From Giardia muris (taxonomy: Eukaryota; Fornicata; Diplomonadida; Hexamitidae): a stretch of 64,000 bases of DNA. Of this stretch, positions 38,001-45,787 are shown in pieces; the stretch's first letter is position 1; every line of letters starts with the position of its first letter. Both the position numbers and the translations under genes were made by a program. The DNA is taken from positions 372,001 to 436,000 of the forward strand of contig CM016929.1 of the NCBI GenBank assembly GCA_006247105.1, written 5' to 3'. Below the pieces are notes generated by a model. That model was not told where the DNA came from and made no database searches. It saw only the letters and a list, made by a program, of their open reading frames with translations.

Positions 38001-38806
38001 AAGACATTGAGATCGAGGTAGGAGCCGGAGCCATCGGGATGGTGTATCAGGGATCCTATGAAGAAGGTGGGGGCCAGGACCGCGCCCATGACGCTTAGGA
38101 TGTGGTGCTGGATCTCCGGTGGCTCCATGGCCGTCGTCAGATCGCACAGAGAAGAGTCGTTGGCCCCGACCGTCGTAGAGAGCTGGGCCATGTACACGAA
38201 GCCCAGGGGCGCCCCCGTCTTCGCCAGAAGGTGCCGGTTCAGCGTCGTCACGCTCCGGTAGAGGACGGGGCCGACGCAGACGTACGCGTACGCGTGTATT
38301 TCCATTGACGTGATGGGGGAGGCGGCCGAGGAGGGGATGGCGAGGCGGCAGACGGCGGCCCCGGGGATGATGAAGCGGAGCGCCTCGACGTTCGCCACCC
38401 GTTGGGAGAGGCGCAGGTTGGCGTAGACAATGAGCTCCCCGGGGAAGGAGAGGCAGAGGTGCTCCTCGCGGGCGTAGAAGATGATCCGAGTATTCTCGGG
38501 CATCAGGTCATGGAGGAGGTGGTCCTTCTCGACCCCTTGAAAGGAGAGGGCATTGGTGACGTCGACTTCCATCGTGACGCGGAGCTGGGGGGAGCCGGCG
38601 TCGTGGCAGAGAGCGAGCAGGACGCCAACAAGGGTGGTGCGGGCGTCGTCGAGGTAGAGCGCGAAGAGCTGGGGCGTATCGAGGCGGGAGACCCGGTAGG
38701 CCGCGAGAACCGCGGCCCCCGGGCGGCCATACTGGGCGACGGCCCGGTTGTCCCGGAGGGCGCGGACGGCGCCTCCGCTGTAGCTGAACTGGGCGTTGTG
38801 GAGCAT
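32078..38806 (-). CDS. Very large RAV1/DmX (rabconnectin)-like protein
   Basis: This is a 2242-aa protein. Near residues 1000-1080 it has a block typical of the RAVE protein 1 C-terminal region: FYYLLSGRKRLLAALYQRD, then VAAKNAFVLLARCRYYMAAS and WFLLAGDLENVFRVL. RAV1/DmX proteins recruit and reassemble the V-ATPase on endosomal and vacuolar membranes. The first thousand residues look beta-rich, consistent with degenerate propellers, but clear WD signatures are lacking. The second half is helical with an Ala-rich linker near 1160 and a Pro-rich spacer (PLPPPPPPP) near 1440. No membrane segment or enzyme motif is evident. A nucleoporin-like scaffold is the main alternative. The ATG at 38806 is preferred, as an upstream Met would overlap the divergent peptidase gene. 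Confidence 0.65.
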   Translation of the reverse strand: MLHNAQFSYSGGAVRALRDNRAVAQYGRPGAAVLAAYRVSRLDTPQLFALYLDDARTTLVGVLLALCHDAGSPQLRVTMEVDVTNALSFQGVEKDHLLHDLMPENTRIIFYAREEHLCLSFPGELIVYANLRLSQRVANVEALRFIIPGAAVCRLAIPSSAASPITSMEIHAYAYVCVGPVLYRSVTTLNRHLLAKTGAPLGFVYMAQLSTTVGANDSSLCDLTTAMEPPEIQHHILSVMGAVLAPTFFIGSLIHHPDGSGSYLDLNVFSTPTTSGMEWVRFTRSHLTDLTVFNLECHIGRVELTELQLYDLPAPESDSDGLTRGTKAAGQTTVTISNFALYSVRSLHSLFYFSLSFVACYNGEDFFLYQASFRADCLSRSITPLSKAIYLVIPRTSGFNDHSIAEQVVVHDKAATARLVTFIADRSANLLYVHDNSQVYYLLLLTSRIKITSSDGLSVLLYCCDNEDYDRFNVYGLHLDDASVQRDVELASDAPSAQLSLVSCRYLAKYTYSHTSSTLRMVSHGRNIFIVQDVSPSQPLQEALLSRPDINEEELRLRRPADTDKYRLPDTLGARLRRRGEMPDASLGSHGTGDADLRLTIFAYRDDHYTRHEYILRVTPEAGGSLSLRDVLFTSFHRYQVVYIMFCVEQVSPQSCRVSGEGIPTPSLIRTASTMSIHLPPSGRLADSTSETSSLSPERQQPFSRDFNVLFLAFTADAELLYGCGFEDLAPEANSAPRWYPRPAQFRCQLTRRDLGTYKLMYIMAMDCLRISFVDGRGLADGAVYVERFFLPFLSLTTSLLDADGALLQTYTHHVASTLLRRFVMNVLLQSHYIFSVSLLDERVGALAVRYTHFSLPEALRYLGHFTTLLSLDVANSFEYDRHLSSYLVMGLKQLVDGDDVSRLSYFLTGTLCLTGSLAYDTSSQGVESDLASWLIDYLHLPAIQLEPELFLEGAGAGVGRARVHVANLPERRADELGLFLILPSVYLQGLFVAVGDSEYRLTHSPEDRVTFYYLLSGRKRLLAALYQRDRNTRVHEYLVGHAFDDPQTRQVAAKNAFVLLARCRYYMAASWFLLAGDLENVFRVLTEPRYMGKTHLALTVFRFLRDVVLRSPSSLFPGLALDDDSLLRVSAIIYAHSIETYTLRIRPAAPAGAAAAAPAAAGTMQDEEYTDTSVLTTETASTVGDADAPGDGEMHSQQILMHCIDAYNAIYSQFVLSGYEKNDHLLFLIVTEVIGAVVRFTQRASALACQKINRRRSEALVSVLHVLSNLVFLCFRCRLVAPIKDIVNLFYRLYSCDIFSPIEKLRILNICLYTLQITQRYLPAAEAQYILAFSQRSLASMHVSTLLTFILYNHFIYLFAPEWYLGAEHVTRLARLRERAGSISARVCDSGLPSTTPKDVSELLRRIIPAVAFYLSLGHLTGDTSKYCDCVRPSTSTMMLSPLPPPPPPPSTACQDEEIGDELLQEVCELLTRYFRRLHEFLESSIPLSFVYDIIRTFEARLVPVIERASQALHEARNVATAGAGATATDAALKGVDEGFEIFDVPAMAKHGCNAPEEIAAVSRLDSSTSIAMGDADQLRLPHGKRPYLPIGDGFTQSDLEVHTLMISDYNTAGTSELEGDEDDRVPFGRYPILRQSLSFIVGASTTVLIERYEALLGLYSRSTLTPGGRTRFLPAAFNAALCASAHTRTESSCVAALMLDTFVTHNLNSLSHLSRYRIDPAAIQWTAPVAEAIESHPQTPIADLRLSYLFALLLTLQEFMLSNRSTSVFSKTMCSKYGIRIRADLLAIGSTQPQAFPAVFDEVHQSLLTEAELSYTEKLERATSTTVQERLAIVKKLMLLEVCYILNCYKKSVSQELPEQRRLRGQAEPAASVLVGFNHAPFVCALNGVLSRALYDPQLSVRPSWTADLQGPMLPDRAIVLVAAALKGTVYWQGNQKDWRSLGGNERRLIEARLITHRVFLGRFLLLHMHPETVLVFRLQENEAQKLVDLSLLLEYNHVTAVVQTRGDAFYVLIKGQTVLQVRFDPEKRTAEVSAPITLPKVGKRIIGGFGTTSDLVLVLGETAYFVLCKNGLVGQGIPHANLKFGVATNCVRLRRAAIHDAVLVTSFLALALISFVEETARTDVPKLVLAHLNHLSCSLVDGIELAERYVRLHLLRVREIHVLLLLKEEGYTILCKSLSGVGGAYMPVDSGVIPANVLSTLVWIDGYNRGDRLTFRLVYSGSKAGGLKSHRIEHQLTVM

Positions 38807-38833
38807 CACTTTTTTGCCGGGCCGAAAAAGAGG
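38807..38833. promoter_or_regulatory. 27-bp space between divergent start codons
   Basis: The RAV1-like and M16C peptidase genes start 27 bp apart. The spacer holds A/T-rich tracts near both ends (CACTTTTTTG and CGAAAAAGAGG), each abutting one ATG. Both would then have minimal 5' untranslated regions and a shared core promoter. Confidence 0.45.
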
Positions 38834-41800
38834 ATGCTCCCGACGGTCGGCACGAAGGTGTGCGGCTTCGACGTCGTCCGCGTCGTCCCGCGCGTCGCCG
38901 AGGAGGACTGCGCCCTCGTGGAGCTCGTGCACGAGCCAACCGGGTTACGCGTCGCGAAGCTGACCCCCTTGGAGCCCGGATACCCGGAATTCTCGGCGCT
39001 TATCGCCTTCTCGACCCCCCCGACCGACGACAGCGGGCTGCCGCACATCGTCGAGCACTCCGTCCTGTGCGGTTCCAAGCGCTATCCCTTACCGGCGCCG
39101 TTCGAGGAGCTTTCTCAGGGCAGCCTGAGGACGTACCTCAACGCCGGGACGTACAATACGTTCACGGTCTACCCCTTCGCCTCCCGCTCCCGCGACGACT
39201 ACTTCAACATCATGGCGATCTACCTCGACGCGGTCTTCCAGCCGCTCCTCCTGGAAGACCCGCGGGTCTTCGGCCAGGAGGGCTGGCACCTCCACATGGA
39301 CACGGAGGACTCGGTCCCGGACCGCCGCGGCGTTGTCCTCAACGAGATGCGCGGCGTCTTCTCGGAGCCCGCCAGGCTCGCCCGCTTTGCCCTGAAACAC
39401 GCCCTGTTCGAGGGCGGCAGCCTCGCCTACGAGTCCGGTGGGCATCCGAGCAGCATCGTCAACCTCAGCGCAGACGACTTGGCCGCCTTCCACCGCAAGC
39501 ATTACAACCCCCGAAACGCCCGCGTGGCCTACCACTCGACGATCCCCTTAGAGGACGAGCTGGCCTTCCTCCGGGACACGTATCTGCGCCCGTATGAGGC
39601 GGGAGGAACAGGAGAAGAAAAGGCATCGCTCATAGCCTGCCCCTTCGTCCCCGCCCCGATGCCCCCGGCGAGCATCTCCGATGACCCGATCTACTGCAAC
39701 TACCCGGTCAGCAGCGAGACGACGGGGACCGCGACCCAGGGCCAGCTCGTCCGGATGTGGCGGACGTATGACGTCACGGAGGTCTCGGCGCTCGAGCGCG
39801 TCGCGTTTGACATCCTCCTGCTGCTCCTCTTCCAGAGCAGCACGTCTCCGGTCCTCAGCCACCTCCAGCGGCTCGGCCTGATCTCCGGGCTGTCGTACTC
39901 CGACGACGACGCGAACCGCCAGGCGTACGTCTCCTTGCAGCTCCGCGGCTGCGGCCACAAGGTGTCGGACTACAACCTGCTCCGCGTCCAGCTCCTCAGG
40001 GTCTTCGAGCTGCTCTACCACGGAAACTCCTCCCGCGGCCCCACGGACCCCCTCGAGGACTACGATGCATACCTTTCCGATGCCCGAGTCCTAGCGACGC
40101 TCTCCTCCTACGAGTTCAACCGCCGAGAGCGCGACAGCAACCACGGCGTCTCGGTTCTCTCCGCCTTGCAGTTTCACTGGCTTCACGGCTGCCCTCCCGA
40201 GGCATACTTGCGCTACGAGGCCGAGCTCGCGGAGCTGAGGCGCCTCCAGGCGCGCGGCGAGCTCGTCTCCTACATCCGCACCCTCCTCTTCAAGTACTTC
40301 GTCGAGAACGGGGCCTGGAAGGACGTCGTCCTCGTCCCGGTCCCAGGGAGCAACGAGCAGGAGTCCTTCCGCCTCCAGCAGGAGATGACGTCTCTCCGCT
40401 CGAGGATGACGGCCGAGGAGATACGCAGAACCGTCGACCTGACGACCCGAATCAAGGACAGGCATCGGGAATGCCGCCAGGAGGACGTCGACGCCTTCCC
40501 TCGTCTCTCCCTGAGGGCCTTGGAGGGCCTCGAGGATGAGCACCTGCGACTCCGCACGTTCACCTCCCATGGGACCAGCCGTCATGACACTCCCGTCGTC
40601 GTCCACAACACCGGCTCGGCCGGAAACGGCGTCGTCTACTTGAAGCTGCTGGTGGACGTGACAGACCTGATCAGCCCCGAGACCGCGCCTCTCCTTTCTC
40701 TCCTCGCCTCCGGGTTCCTTGGAAAGGTTCGAACCCTGCGCTTCCAGTCCCCCGAGGAGCTCGAAACCGCCATCCTCCAGACGCTGGGCCACTTCTCTGC
40801 GAAGCTCGAGTGCCGTCACGTCGAGGTGACCCCGAAGGAGCGGGAGGAGCATCCGGCCCGCGTCTACATCTCGCTCGCCGCCTCCTTCCTCGAGGCCTGC
40901 CTGGAGGAGGCCGTCCCCCTCATCTTCGAGGAGATCTGGCAGAACTCGGCGGTCGGACTGGCGGACCTGCGGAAGGTCTACCTGCTGGCGCAAGCGATGC
41001 GCACGCGGGTCGGGAACCACTTCCTGAGGCGGATGGGCTACACGGTCGCCGCCACGCGCGCCATGGTACAGCAGGGGAGCCTCGGGGCGGTCGTCGAGGA
41101 CCTGACGAACGGGATCAGCTTTCTGGACTACCTTCGCGGCCTCTTCGACGGCTGTGCTGCGTCCACGCCCGACGACCTGTCGGGAGCGGCGTTGGAGATG
41201 GCGACTGCGCTCTCCGAGAAGCTTTCGACGTTGCATGGCCAGCTGCTCAAGCGGAGGACGTCCTTCGCGGTCGTGTTGGGCGTGAACGCTCCGGAGTTGG
41301 CCGCGTGCGAGCGAGAACGGGTGATCGGGCTAACGGAGAGCGACGACATCGAGCGGGTCATCTCGAGACTCCCCGCCGTTCTGGCCGTGCGGAAGTTCCT
41401 CGACACGTACTACCGCCTGGAGCCCTACGAGGTCAACGCGTGGACCGTCAGGCCCGCGACGATGCCGCTTGCCGCCCTTTTCGACGCCCAGACGTCCCTG
41501 GGGGCGTTCAACTCCGTCGCAGCCCCCGTCGAGGTCAACTTCGTTGCGCGGGCGGTCCGGCTGCCCCCGCGCGACTTGAGCGGCGCCGAGCTGCTTCTGA
41601 CGCACATCCTCTCGATGGACTACCTCCACACCCGCGTCCGCGTCCAGGGCGGCGCCTACGGCTGCTTCGTCGTTCTTGGCCGCTCCCGGTGGCTCTACGT
41701 GACGAGCTATATGGACCCGAACCTGGCCGAGACGATGCGCGTCTTCGATGGCCTCGCCGAGTACCTGCAAAGCCTCAGCTTCGACGACCGCGCCCTGACC

Positions 41801-42079
41801 GTCTACAAGATCGGCGCCGTCGGGAAAAGGCAGATCGACCTCTCTCCAAAGGCCTGTTTCTACGCCGCCGCCGACTACTGGGTCGAAGGCCGCAGCGTCA
41901 ATGACTACCGCCGCGCCGTCGGCCAGATCGCCCGCACGTCCCTCAACGATCTCCGCGCCCTCCTCTCGGAGTTCTCCGCGTTGAAGTCGGCCCCGACGGT
42001 CGTCTTCGGGAAGATCGCCGACGTCCGCGCCGCCGCCGCGCAGAAGCTGATCGCCCCGCCCCAGGACTACCTGCTCTGA
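38834..42079 (+). CDS. M16C zinc metallopeptidase, presequence protease-like (PreP/CYM1)
   Basis: This 1081-aa enzyme has the inverted zinc motif HIVEH (H71, E74 catalytic, H75) and the distal ligand Glu in LNEMRGVF (E171). The surrounding sequence (EHSVLCGSKRYPLPAPFEEL, QGSLRTYLNAGTYNTFTVYP, YLDAVFQPLL) is that of the M16C group, which degrades mitochondrial targeting peptides and other unstructured peptides in a closed chamber of four M16 domains. The length fits (PreP about 1000-1040 aa). The homologous core starts almost at residue 10, so no obvious organellar presequence exists. In a metamonad it could act in a mitochondrion-related organelle or in the cytosol. Catalytic residues appear intact. 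Confidence 0.88.
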   Translation: MLPTVGTKVCGFDVVRVVPRVAEEDCALVELVHEPTGLRVAKLTPLEPGYPEFSALIAFSTPPTDDSGLPHIVEHSVLCGSKRYPLPAPFEELSQGSLRTYLNAGTYNTFTVYPFASRSRDDYFNIMAIYLDAVFQPLLLEDPRVFGQEGWHLHMDTEDSVPDRRGVVLNEMRGVFSEPARLARFALKHALFEGGSLAYESGGHPSSIVNLSADDLAAFHRKHYNPRNARVAYHSTIPLEDELAFLRDTYLRPYEAGGTGEEKASLIACPFVPAPMPPASISDDPIYCNYPVSSETTGTATQGQLVRMWRTYDVTEVSALERVAFDILLLLLFQSSTSPVLSHLQRLGLISGLSYSDDDANRQAYVSLQLRGCGHKVSDYNLLRVQLLRVFELLYHGNSSRGPTDPLEDYDAYLSDARVLATLSSYEFNRRERDSNHGVSVLSALQFHWLHGCPPEAYLRYEAELAELRRLQARGELVSYIRTLLFKYFVENGAWKDVVLVPVPGSNEQESFRLQQEMTSLRSRMTAEEIRRTVDLTTRIKDRHRECRQEDVDAFPRLSLRALEGLEDEHLRLRTFTSHGTSRHDTPVVVHNTGSAGNGVVYLKLLVDVTDLISPETAPLLSLLASGFLGKVRTLRFQSPEELETAILQTLGHFSAKLECRHVEVTPKEREEHPARVYISLAASFLEACLEEAVPLIFEEIWQNSAVGLADLRKVYLLAQAMRTRVGNHFLRRMGYTVAATRAMVQQGSLGAVVEDLTNGISFLDYLRGLFDGCAASTPDDLSGAALEMATALSEKLSTLHGQLLKRRTSFAVVLGVNAPELAACERERVIGLTESDDIERVISRLPAVLAVRKFLDTYYRLEPYEVNAWTVRPATMPLAALFDAQTSLGAFNSVAAPVEVNFVARAVRLPPRDLSGAELLLTHILSMDYLHTRVRVQGGAYGCFVVLGRSRWLYVTSYMDPNLAETMRVFDGLAEYLQSLSFDDRALTVYKIGAVGKRQIDLSPKACFYAAADYWVEGRSVNDYRRAVGQIARTSLNDLRALLSEFSALKSAPTVVFGKIADVRAAAAQKLIAPPQDYLL

Positions 42080-42174
42080 GCGCGCACAAATCGCCGCTTC
42101 CTCTTCTGCTTCTCCTCTTCTTCTCCCCTCCTCTCCTTCTCGCTTCCCCCCGCCCCCACGAAATCTAATAGAGA

Positions 42175-44397
42175 ATGGCGGGGCACATGCGCGACAGGGT
42201 GCGGGCGCGTCTCGAGGCCGCGAAGAGGCGCCTCGGCGTCACGGGGGACGCGAACCCCTTCGATCTGCGCTCGAAACCCTCTCGTTCCACGCCCGTCGGA
42301 GGTCAATCGGGTCGGTCCCGTCTGCGCCCCGAGTCGAAGCTGGTGAACGGGAACGGGGAGAGCGGCGTGAGCAGCGGCCTCCTGGACCAACGCGCCACTC
42401 TGCAGCCCAGGAAGGAAGGCTACCCGCACCCACGCACGGACGCCGCCCGTGAGATGCCCGACGGGACTCCACGCGCCTTCACTTCCCGCGACGCCTACGC
42501 GGAGGTTCGGATGCGCTCGAAGCAGCATCGCCTGGAAGAGCAGCGGCAGAGCCGGGACGTCCGAGACAGGATCGACGCCCTCGACGCCAAGACGGCCGAG
42601 TTGCGCCTCCAATCCAGGCTCCCCCAAGCCGAGAGGAGGCGTGAGCCCCCAATCGCCGTGGACTTCCAACCGATCTCCGGACAGGCGGTTCCGGCCCATC
42701 GCGGATCCGCCACCGTTGCCGACGCCATCCGAGTCGGTGCCGAGCGCCTCAGAGAGCTCGATCGTGGCGCCCCCTCGCGTCGGCGGCAGCAGCAGCGCGC
42801 AGAGGCGGACAGACGGGAGGCAGGCGATGACGCCGAAAACCTCTATGGAAATCTGGAATTTTCGGCAGACTCGTCCGAGAGCAGCACCGGTGACAGCTCC
42901 GCCTCCACCGCGGACCCCTCCGACCCCTCGTATCGTCCGGAGGTTCAATGCACCGCCCTGTCGCGGCTCACGTTCGTCCTCGACGTCCCGGACGAGCAGG
43001 AGGCGTTCATGGCGCTCCTGGACGACGTTGCAAGCACCGACGAGATCCTTGTCCTCGACAGGCTAATTAAGTCCAACTCGACGCTCCTGACGCAGGGGAA
43101 CAAGCCAGCCATGGATCGTCTCGCCGGTTTCTGCGTCCGACGCTTCGAGACACTGCTCTTCGTGCGTGAGGACCTCGATCTCGCGCGCCTGGACTCTCTG
43201 GCGCGTGCGCTCCGCCACATTACCACGGAGGTCCCCCGCACCCTCGGCGCCCACTACCAGGGCCTCATCCTGCGCCTGCACGGGAATCTGAGGCGGGTGA
43301 ATTACCTGGCGACAGAGGGGTGCGGGGCGGCGCTTCCCACGCTCCAGGCGCTCGAGGCCGCCATCCCCTTCGACTCCGCTGGCCCCAATACGTTCTACGA
43401 GCTCTGGGGCCGCCATCTCTTCGGGGCCGTGGTTGTGGGGCGCCTACTGGCGGTCGTCTTCCCTCAAGGCTCCTTCTACGGCGCAGACCCGGCCCTCGGC
43501 CTTCCACTCTTCCGGGAGCAGCCACTCATCTCCGCCTTCTTCCTGGCCATCGACACCGCGCTTCAGAGCCTCGTCCTGCGCGTCCGGGCCGGCTGCGGGG
43601 CGCCGACCGTCGAGCTCGTCCGAGATACGCTTTGCCTTCAGGCGCTTCTGAGTGTCGCGGCGTCACTGGCCAGCGCCGTCCAGCTTTTCTTCCCCACCAT
43701 CGTGACGGGCCTACAGGCTGCTCTCGAGGGGTTTGACGCGCTTCTTGTGGCCGCCGTGCCAGCACCGCTCCTCACCGACGCAGCCGTGCGCTTCCGCGCC
43801 CTCCCGGTGGCCGCGGAGCACCGACTTGACATCGCAGACGTCTTTGTTGGAAGTCCGACGCTGACTCTGGGCGGCCTCCTGGGAGGACTCGCCAGCACCC
43901 TGAACGTGGCGCTTCTGACGCGCCTGTTCGTCGACCCGCTGGCGCTCGGGGGCGTCCGCGCCGCCCTTCCCGCGTGGCTGTCGGGAGGCGCGGACGAGCC
44001 GTTCACCCTCGGCTGGTGCGCGCACCAGCTTCGGGACGAGGCAATTGCGTCTGCTGCGGCGGCTTCTGCGCCGAGCTGGGCGCGGGAACGGGCGCGGGAG
44101 ATCGAGACACACGCGCCCCTCTTCCGCCAGGACTTCGCGCCCGGGAAAACGATGGACCCGAGCGCCGCCCGGGAGCGCGAGCGGAGGCTTCAGAAGCGCG
44201 AGAAGCGGCAGGCCCGGGACGAACTGCGGTCTGCGCAGCGCGTGAGCCGGGCGCGGACGGCGGCGCGACTGGCACAGGACGCAGCGCTTCGGCAGGCGCG
44301 GCGGGCGGCCCTGGGAGGCGTCAGGCGCTCGCTCGAGAGCGACCAGCACGGCTACAAGGAGCTGGACCGCCTGGGACGGAAGCTGAAGCGGCGGTGA
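42175..44397 (+). CDS. NOP14: NOP14-like SSU processome protein
   Basis: This 740-aa protein is probably nucleolar and required for 40S maturation with NOC4 and EMG1. The N-terminus has a basic helix followed by NPFDLRSK, the position and form of the NPFE element of NOP14. A Ser/Asp-rich acidic stretch lies near 225-260. The helical central region contains LIKSNSTLLTQGNKPAMDRL and FFPTIVTGLQ. The C-terminus has RQDFAPGKTMDPSAARERER and a long basic coiled helix ending GYKELDRLGRKLKRR, as in NOP14. Length is below the yeast 810 aa. Identity is from recognised order and end motifs. AGTGAA lies five bases after the stop. Confidence 0.72.
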   Translation: MAGHMRDRVRARLEAAKRRLGVTGDANPFDLRSKPSRSTPVGGQSGRSRLRPESKLVNGNGESGVSSGLLDQRATLQPRKEGYPHPRTDAAREMPDGTPRAFTSRDAYAEVRMRSKQHRLEEQRQSRDVRDRIDALDAKTAELRLQSRLPQAERRREPPIAVDFQPISGQAVPAHRGSATVADAIRVGAERLRELDRGAPSRRRQQQRAEADRREAGDDAENLYGNLEFSADSSESSTGDSSASTADPSDPSYRPEVQCTALSRLTFVLDVPDEQEAFMALLDDVASTDEILVLDRLIKSNSTLLTQGNKPAMDRLAGFCVRRFETLLFVREDLDLARLDSLARALRHITTEVPRTLGAHYQGLILRLHGNLRRVNYLATEGCGAALPTLQALEAAIPFDSAGPNTFYELWGRHLFGAVVVGRLLAVVFPQGSFYGADPALGLPLFREQPLISAFFLAIDTALQSLVLRVRAGCGAPTVELVRDTLCLQALLSVAASLASAVQLFFPTIVTGLQAALEGFDALLVAAVPAPLLTDAAVRFRALPVAAEHRLDIADVFVGSPTLTLGGLLGGLASTLNVALLTRLFVDPLALGGVRAALPAWLSGGADEPFTLGWCAHQLRDEAIASAAAASAPSWARERAREIETHAPLFRQDFAPGKTMDPSAARERERRLQKREKRQARDELRSAQRVSRARTAARLAQDAALRQARRAALGGVRRSLESDQHGYKELDRLGRKLKRR

Positions 44398-44415
44398 GCC
44401 GAGTGAAGAAGAGAA

Positions 44416-45741
44416 ATGCTGAGGCTGACGCGCCACGCGCTCGCGGAGTTCGGGCTGCGGCCAATCCGCCCGCGGGAGGACGTCGGACGCCTGGTCGCCG
44501 CGCTCCATGCGGAGACGAGGTGCGACTCGGTCTGCGTCTTGAACGTGAGCGTCCTCGAGGCCCAGTACCGCCTGTGGGAGAGCTGCCTCCCCGGGGTCAG
44601 GCCCTTCTACGCTATCAAGTGCAACCCCCATCCCGTAATCCTCCGCGCCCTCCACCTCCTCGGGGCGGGCTTCGATTGCGCGTCCCCGGCCGAACTGCGC
44701 GCGGCTCTCGCGGCCGGCTGCTCCCCCTCGGATATCATCTACGCTAACCCTCAGAAGACGGCCTCCTCGATCCGGGCGGCCCACGCCCTCAACTGCGACC
44801 TCTTCACGTTCGACTCCGAGCACGAGCTTTGCACGATGCTGAAGAATGCCCCCGCCGACCGTCCTGGCAGGTACGTCCTCAGGCTTCTCCCACCAGACGA
44901 GAGCGCCTCCATCTGCAAGTTTGGGATCAAATTTGGGGCGAATCCTCAAGAGGCCTCTCGTCTTCTACGCCTCTGCCGCAAGCTCGGAGCGAACCTTGTG
45001 GGCCTCAGCTTCCACGTGGGTTCCGGTTGCGGCTCCGTTGACGCGTTCCGGCTGGCAGTCCAGTACATGGGTACCGTGGCTCGTCAGGCCTCAGAACTTG
45101 GATTTTCCCTCACCCTCATCGACCTGGGTGGTGGCTACATGTCTCGTGGCTCCACAAAGCATTACGAGGTACCAAACGCGCGTGCTGGTATCACCCCTCC
45201 AAGCTTCGAGGAGATCTCCAGTGCTCTTCTCGAGGAACTCGCCAAAATCCGCCCACATTTCGCCCCTGACGTCAGAGTCATCGCCGAACCCGGTCGCTTC
45301 TTCTCCGGAGACTCGATGACGCTTGGAGTCCGGGTTTTCGGTCGACGTATCGTCTTCTCCAAGGAGGAGTCAGAATACGCTGGGGAAACCGAAGAGGAGC
45401 TTCTCCGTGCCGGCGCTCAGGTCAGCGAGGTCAAATACTACGTTGGAGACGGCCTGTACGGATCCTTCAACGCGATCTTCTTCGACCACGTCGTCCCCCA
45501 TCTGACCTATGTCCACGGAGATGGGACGCCCTATGAGACGCCGTATGGCCCCACATATCAGTCCCACATCTTCGGGCCAACGTGCGACTCCCTCGATTGC
45601 ATTCTGGCGGACCGCCCGGTCCCGCTTCTCGAGGTCGGAGACTGGGTCGTCATCCCCGCGTTCGGCGCCTACACCCTGGCGGCCGCCTCAGAGTTCAACG
45701 GGATTCCGCGCCCCACGGTCGTCGCGTGTCTCGAGGAGTAA
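44416..45741 (+). CDS. ODC: Ornithine decarboxylase (PLP-dependent, fold III)
   Basis: This 441-aa enzyme converts ornithine to putrescine, the first step of polyamine synthesis. The PLP Lys is K68 in FYAIKCN. Cofactor contacts are HVGSGC (200-205), LGGGY (238-241) and EPGR (291-294). The second-subunit catalytic Cys lies in GPTCDSLD (C390), whose GPTCDSLD form fits ornithine rather than arginine or diaminopimelate as substrate. The motifs YVGDGLYGSFN and GAYT, AAASEFNG (to 429) are intact. The chain ends 12 residues later, so the PEST degradation tail of mammalian ODC is missing. No antizyme-type frameshift signal was noticed. AGTAAAC overlaps the stop. Confidence 0.93.
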   Translation: MLRLTRHALAEFGLRPIRPREDVGRLVAALHAETRCDSVCVLNVSVLEAQYRLWESCLPGVRPFYAIKCNPHPVILRALHLLGAGFDCASPAELRAALAAGCSPSDIIYANPQKTASSIRAAHALNCDLFTFDSEHELCTMLKNAPADRPGRYVLRLLPPDESASICKFGIKFGANPQEASRLLRLCRKLGANLVGLSFHVGSGCGSVDAFRLAVQYMGTVARQASELGFSLTLIDLGGGYMSRGSTKHYEVPNARAGITPPSFEEISSALLEELAKIRPHFAPDVRVIAEPGRFFSGDSMTLGVRVFGRRIVFSKEESEYAGETEEELLRAGAQVSEVKYYVGDGLYGSFNAIFFDHVVPHLTYVHGDGTPYETPYGPTYQSHIFGPTCDSLDCILADRPVPLLEVGDWVVIPAFGAYTLAAASEFNGIPRPTVVACLEE

Positions 45742-45743
45742 AC
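45737..45743 (+). terminator. Poly(A)-type motif AGTAAAC overlapping ODC stop
   Basis: AGTAAAC includes the TAA stop codon. It matches the Giardia poly(A) signal consensus AGTRAAY. Function here is inferred from recurrence at other stops in the window. Confidence 0.45.
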
Positions 45744-45787
45744 GCTAGTCGGGATTGTCTGATTGCCTCGTCCGGGGGAAAAAAAGG

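Noticed and set aside
38402..38833. Upstream extension of the M16C peptidase
   Set aside because: It would overlap the RAV1-like gene by hundreds of bases and adds residues unlike any peptidase N-terminus. The ATG at 38834 begins the conserved region.
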